DNA from: Roseivirga sp. BDSF3-8
GTDB lineage: Bacteria; Bacteroidota; Bacteroidia; Cytophagales; Cyclobacteriaceae
Direction of reading: 5' to 3'
NCBI RefSeq assembly: GCF_041449215.1
Contig: NZ_JBGNFV010000001.1
Coordinates: 5,535,001 to 5,599,000, forward strand
DNA: 64,000 nucleotides
The notes under the pieces are model-generated. The model did no database searches. It was given only the letters and a program-made list of their open reading frames with translations, and had not been told where the DNA came from. The position numbers and the translations under genes were made by a program. This document shows, one piece after another, positions 61,642-64,000 of this stretch (position 1 is the stretch's first letter; the number at the start of each line of letters is the position of its first letter).

Positions 61642-62340
61642 ATGATCCAGAAAACGGTAGAGAATGCAGAAGCTGCTGTAAAGGACATTAGCGATAATAT
61701 GGTGCTAATGCTCGGCGGATTCGGCCTGTGTGGCATTCCGGAGAACTGTATAAGCGCCCTGCTCAAGTCAGGTGTCAAAGGCCTTACCTGCATTAGTAAT
61801 AATGCGGGAGTAGACGACTTTGGAATAGGCTTGATGCTACAATCCAGGCAGGTAAAGAAAATGATATCCTCCTATGTAGGTGAGAATGCGGAATTTGAAA
61901 GACAGCTACTACAGGGTGAGCTGGAAGTTCAGCTTATTCCTCAAGGTACACTCGCAGAAAGAATCCGTGCAGGTGGCGCCGGTATACCCGCATTTTTCAC
62001 GCCTGCCGGTGTGGGTACAGAAATAGCAGAAGGAAAAGAGATAAGAGAATTTCACGGTAAGAAATACCTGATGGAGGAGTGGCTGCAGGCTGACTTCGCC
62101 CTGGTAAAGGCCTGGAAGGGTGATACGGCAGGGAACCTTATATTTAAGGGTACGGCACGTAATTTTAATCCCCTGATGGCCGCAGCAGGAAAAATCACCA
62201 TCGCAGAGGTGGAAGAGCTTGTGCCTGCCGGCGAACTCAATCCAAATGAGATACACACACCTGGTATCTATGTACAGCGAATATTCCAGGGCTCAGGTTA
62301 CGAAAAACGTATCGAGCAACGAACTGTCCGCGAGGCATAA
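61642..62340 (+). CDS. 3-oxoacid CoA-transferase subunit A
   Basis: 232 residues. [16 protein letters not shown] and [22 protein letters not shown], with the ending [13 protein letters not shown]. Family I CoA-transferase alpha subunit (ScoA/AtoD/PcaI type). Transfers CoA between succinyl-CoA and 3-oxoacids; pairs with the next gene. Confidence 0.94.
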   Translation: MIQKTVENAEAAVKDISDNMVLMLGGFGLCGIPENCISALLKSGVKGLTCISNNAGVDDFGIGLMLQSRQVKKMISSYVGENAEFERQLLQGELEVQLIPQGTLAERIRAGGAGIPAFFTPAGVGTEIAEGKEIREFHGKKYLMEEWLQADFALVKAWKGDTAGNLIFKGTARNFNPLMAAAGKITIAEVEELVPAGELNPNEIHTPGIYVQRIFQGSGYEKRIEQRTVREA

Positions 62341-62369
62341 TTTTTTTCATCATCTCAAACTAGAAATCA

Positions 62370-63029
62370 ATGGCTTTAGATAAAATCGGAATTGCCAAAA
62401 GAATTGCCCGCGAGATCAGCAATGGCATGTATATCAACCTGGGCATAGGCATTCCTACCTTAGTGGCAAACTACATCCCTGATGATATAGAGGTCGTGCT
62501 ACAATCTGAAAACGGGTTACTGGGCATAGGTCCCTTCCCTACTGAGGAAGAAGTTGATGCTGACCTTATCAATGCCGGAAAGCAGACTGTGACTATGCGT
62601 CCTGGTTCGGTCTTGTTTGACAGTTCAGAAAGCTTTGCCATGATCCGGGGTGGTCATGTGCACCTTACTATTTTAGGTGCGATGGAGGTATCTGAAAATG
62701 GAGATATTGCAAACTGGAAAATACCTGGAAAGATGGTGAAGGGTATGGGGGGCGCAATGGACCTGGTGGCAAGTGCCGAAAACATCATCGTTGCAATGCA
62801 GCACCGGAGCCGGAGTGGCCAGAGTAAGCTTCTGAAGGAGTGTACTCTGCCCATCACGGGCATTAAGTGCGTAAAGAAAATAGTGACAGACCTCGCGGTA
62901 CTGGACGTACTTCCTGAAGGAGGCTTTACGCTGGTAGAAAGAGCACCCGGCGTATCAGTAGACGAAATAAAGGAAGCCACCGAAGGAAAACTAGTCGTGG
63001 AAGGTGACGTGCCGGAGATGATTATATAG
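62370..63029 (+). CDS. 3-oxoacid CoA-transferase subunit B
   Basis: 219 residues. Catalytic Glu in QSENGLLGIGP, MYINLGIGIPTLVANYI, and the DLVASAENIIVAMQH block. Beta subunit of the CoA-transferase; 29 bp after the alpha gene. Acetoacetyl/succinyl specificity is inferred. Confidence 0.95.
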   Translation: MALDKIGIAKRIAREISNGMYINLGIGIPTLVANYIPDDIEVVLQSENGLLGIGPFPTEEEVDADLINAGKQTVTMRPGSVLFDSSESFAMIRGGHVHLTILGAMEVSENGDIANWKIPGKMVKGMGGAMDLVASAENIIVAMQHRSRSGQSKLLKECTLPITGIKCVKKIVTDLAVLDVLPEGGFTLVERAPGVSVDEIKEATEGKLVVEGDVPEMII

Positions 63030-63096
63030 GAAATAATAAGGTGAACCTTTTTAAAATAAAGAGGTTCACTTGCTGTTAACTAATCACTATTTCCCT

Positions 63097-63459
63097 ATGA
63101 TGGACATCATAATCACAATATTGGTAAATGCGGTGGTCTTTCTACTGGCATCCAAAGTAATGAGTAGTGTATACCTCCGCAGTTTTGGCACAGCCATTTG
63201 GGTAGCCATATTGTTCGGTATCATTGGCTGGTTGCTGGGCTGGCTGTTTACCTTTTTAGTGAATGCATTGACGCTAGGCATTTTCTGGATAACAGGACTT
63301 AGTATCGTTATCAGAATTATCGTAAACGCGATTGTTATTGAAATTGTCGATAAACTCAGCAGTGGATTCGACACTAAAGGATTCAGCCCGAATATCATAC
63401 TGGCCATACTGATAGCAATTGCAGGTGCACTGACGGATTACCTCCTTTACAGCACGTAA
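63097..63459 (+). CDS. Phage holin superfamily IV-like membrane protein
   Basis: 120 residues from ATG 63097 (MMDIIITILVNAV); the TTG at 63070 is rejected. Four hydrophobic helices with the family's 'ILVNAVVFLLASKVM... WVAILFGIIGWLLGWL... LTLGIFWITGLSIVIRIIVNAIVI' layout. The name is by similarity to PF04020; chromosomal copies are not phage lysis proteins. Confidence 0.85.
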   Translation: MMDIIITILVNAVVFLLASKVMSSVYLRSFGTAIWVAILFGIIGWLLGWLFTFLVNALTLGIFWITGLSIVIRIIVNAIVIEIVDKLSSGFDTKGFSPNIILAILIAIAGALTDYLLYST

Positions 63460-63482
63460 GTTTTTTGGCCTCAGAAAACAAG

Positions 63483-63511
63483 GGTCGTGCCATGGTGCGA
63501 CCTTTTATTTT
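63483..63511 (+). terminator. Rho-independent terminator
   Basis: GGTCG (63483-63487) pairs with CGACC (63498-63502); the loop contains CCATGG. TTTTATTTTTTT follows. Confidence 0.7.
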
Positions 63512-63534
63512 TTTATCCGACTTCTCAAAAAATC

Positions 63535-64000
63535 ATGAAAACAGCTCTTAGCCTTACTCTTTTTCTTTCCTTTTGCGCATCAGCCCTGGCACAGGGCCGG
63601 GCAGCACTTGTGGAGGAAGATGATGTGTGGAAATATGGTATTCATTTTTCAAACTGGCAACAGGATGGTGGTGGCGGACTAAGTATCTCAACACCCTTTT
63701 ACAAAGGTCTGGCCTTCCGCTTTAAGGGGCAGCTAATGATTCATGAGTACTTTAATCAAACCACCGGAGAAACCAATCTGGCTCAATATGCGGGAGGTTC
63801 TGCGGGTCTGGCATTTATAGTGGGGCGTATCGGCGAAACGGTAAGAATTTATGGAGAGGGTGGCCCTGTAGTTGTGATTCCATCAGAGGAACTGAGCAAT
63901 TCGAATTCCAAATTCGGCGGATATGCATTATTAGGTAGTGAGTGGATTGCTTCCAGGTCACGAACCTATTTGTCATTCTTTATAGAAACAGGCTATGTTG
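63535..64000 (+). CDS. Exported protein, probable outer-membrane beta-barrel, truncated by window end
   Basis: 155 codons from ATG 63535 and open to the window edge. Signal peptide MKTALSLTLFLSFCASALA. The mature part alternates polar and hydrophobic residues in strand-like stretches (WKYGIHFSNWQQDGGGGLSIS, GLAFRFKGQLMIHEYF, AGGSAGLAFIVGRIGETVRIYGEGGPVVV), as in small Bacteroidota outer-membrane barrel proteins. The C-terminus is not available to confirm. Confidence 0.7.
   Translation, partial: MKTALSLTLFLSFCASALAQGRAALVEEDDVWKYGIHFSNWQQDGGGGLSISTPFYKGLAFRFKGQLMIHEYFNQTTGETNLAQYAGGSAGLAFIVGRIGETVRIYGEGGPVVVIPSEELSNSNSKFGGYALLGSEWIASRSRTYLSFFIETGYV

Noticed and set aside
63097-63459. Holin-like gene as a sign of prophage.
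   Set aside because: No other phage gene is near; this four-helix family is common in bacterial chromosomes.

Overview
The window reads as chromosomal DNA of a free-living Bacteroidota, most likely a Cytophagales relative. The signs are a secreted subtilase with a C-terminal type IX secretion sorting domain, many lipoproteins with short acidic tails after the lipobox, TAnnTTTG promoter -7 boxes, few Shine-Dalgarno sequences, the SUF operon ending in SufT and a bacilliredoxin, the ftsX-DUF3098-uppP-truB-ribF block, and a peptide with a Bacteroidota-type 'LxxLKVxSF...GG' RiPP leader. No rRNA genes, CRISPR arrays, transposases or phage modules were seen.

Layout: 1-300 is the tail of a lactonase. 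523-5921 is a tandem array of six paralogous M57 (HEIGH) metalloprotease lipoproteins on the minus strand; one is interrupted by an in-frame TGA and one has lost the catalytic Glu. 5922-6574 is a divergent intergenic region carrying two copies of a 23-bp element with a perfect palindrome. 6575-9463 is the T9SS-exported S8 protease. 9.9-17 kb holds lipoproteins, a kinase-like DUF2252 protein, a LanC-like protein without zinc ligands, a YihY membrane protein and a small membrane protein. 17.3-21 kb is a TPR/DUF3857/transglutaminase protein. 21.5-26.7 kb carries an FNT channel, a compatible-solute ABC importer, small stress proteins and TspO. 26.6-30.8 kb holds a HAMP/GAF/PAS sensor and a long-chain acyl-CoA ligase.

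31084-31205 (minus) encodes a tRNA-like RNA with a complete acceptor, D, anticodon and T arm plus encoded CCA, but an insert of about 50 nt at the variable arm. It has its own terminator. An Lrp-type regulator follows, then sufBCDSET with a bacilliredoxin (32.1-38.3 kb) for Fe-S cluster assembly. 38.4-41.7 kb has a KirBac channel, a 45-codon lanthipeptide-like precursor gene, an epimerase and the sulfate-assimilation reductase cysH. 42-46 kb has queD-folE, an SDR, small coiled-coil proteins, a flavin reductase-like protein and a MarR regulator.

46.2-56.2 kb contains the four members of the ligase-associated DNA repair set (MBL exonuclease, ATP-dependent ligase, Lhr-type helicase, PdeM phosphoesterase), interspersed with a membrane pyrophosphatase, a patatin and a DUF2147 protein. 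56.3-57.8 kb is an ECF sigma factor with a putative anti-sigma partner. 58-61.5 kb is the ftsX, DUF3098, uppP, truB, ribF housekeeping operon. 61.6-63 kb encodes a two-subunit 3-oxoacid CoA-transferase. The window ends in a holin-like membrane protein and a truncated exported protein.

The strongest leads for something new are the tRNA-like RNA, the orphan RiPP precursor (with the kinase-like/LanC-like pair elsewhere in the window as a speculative partner), and the decaying metalloprotease array with its paired palindromes.
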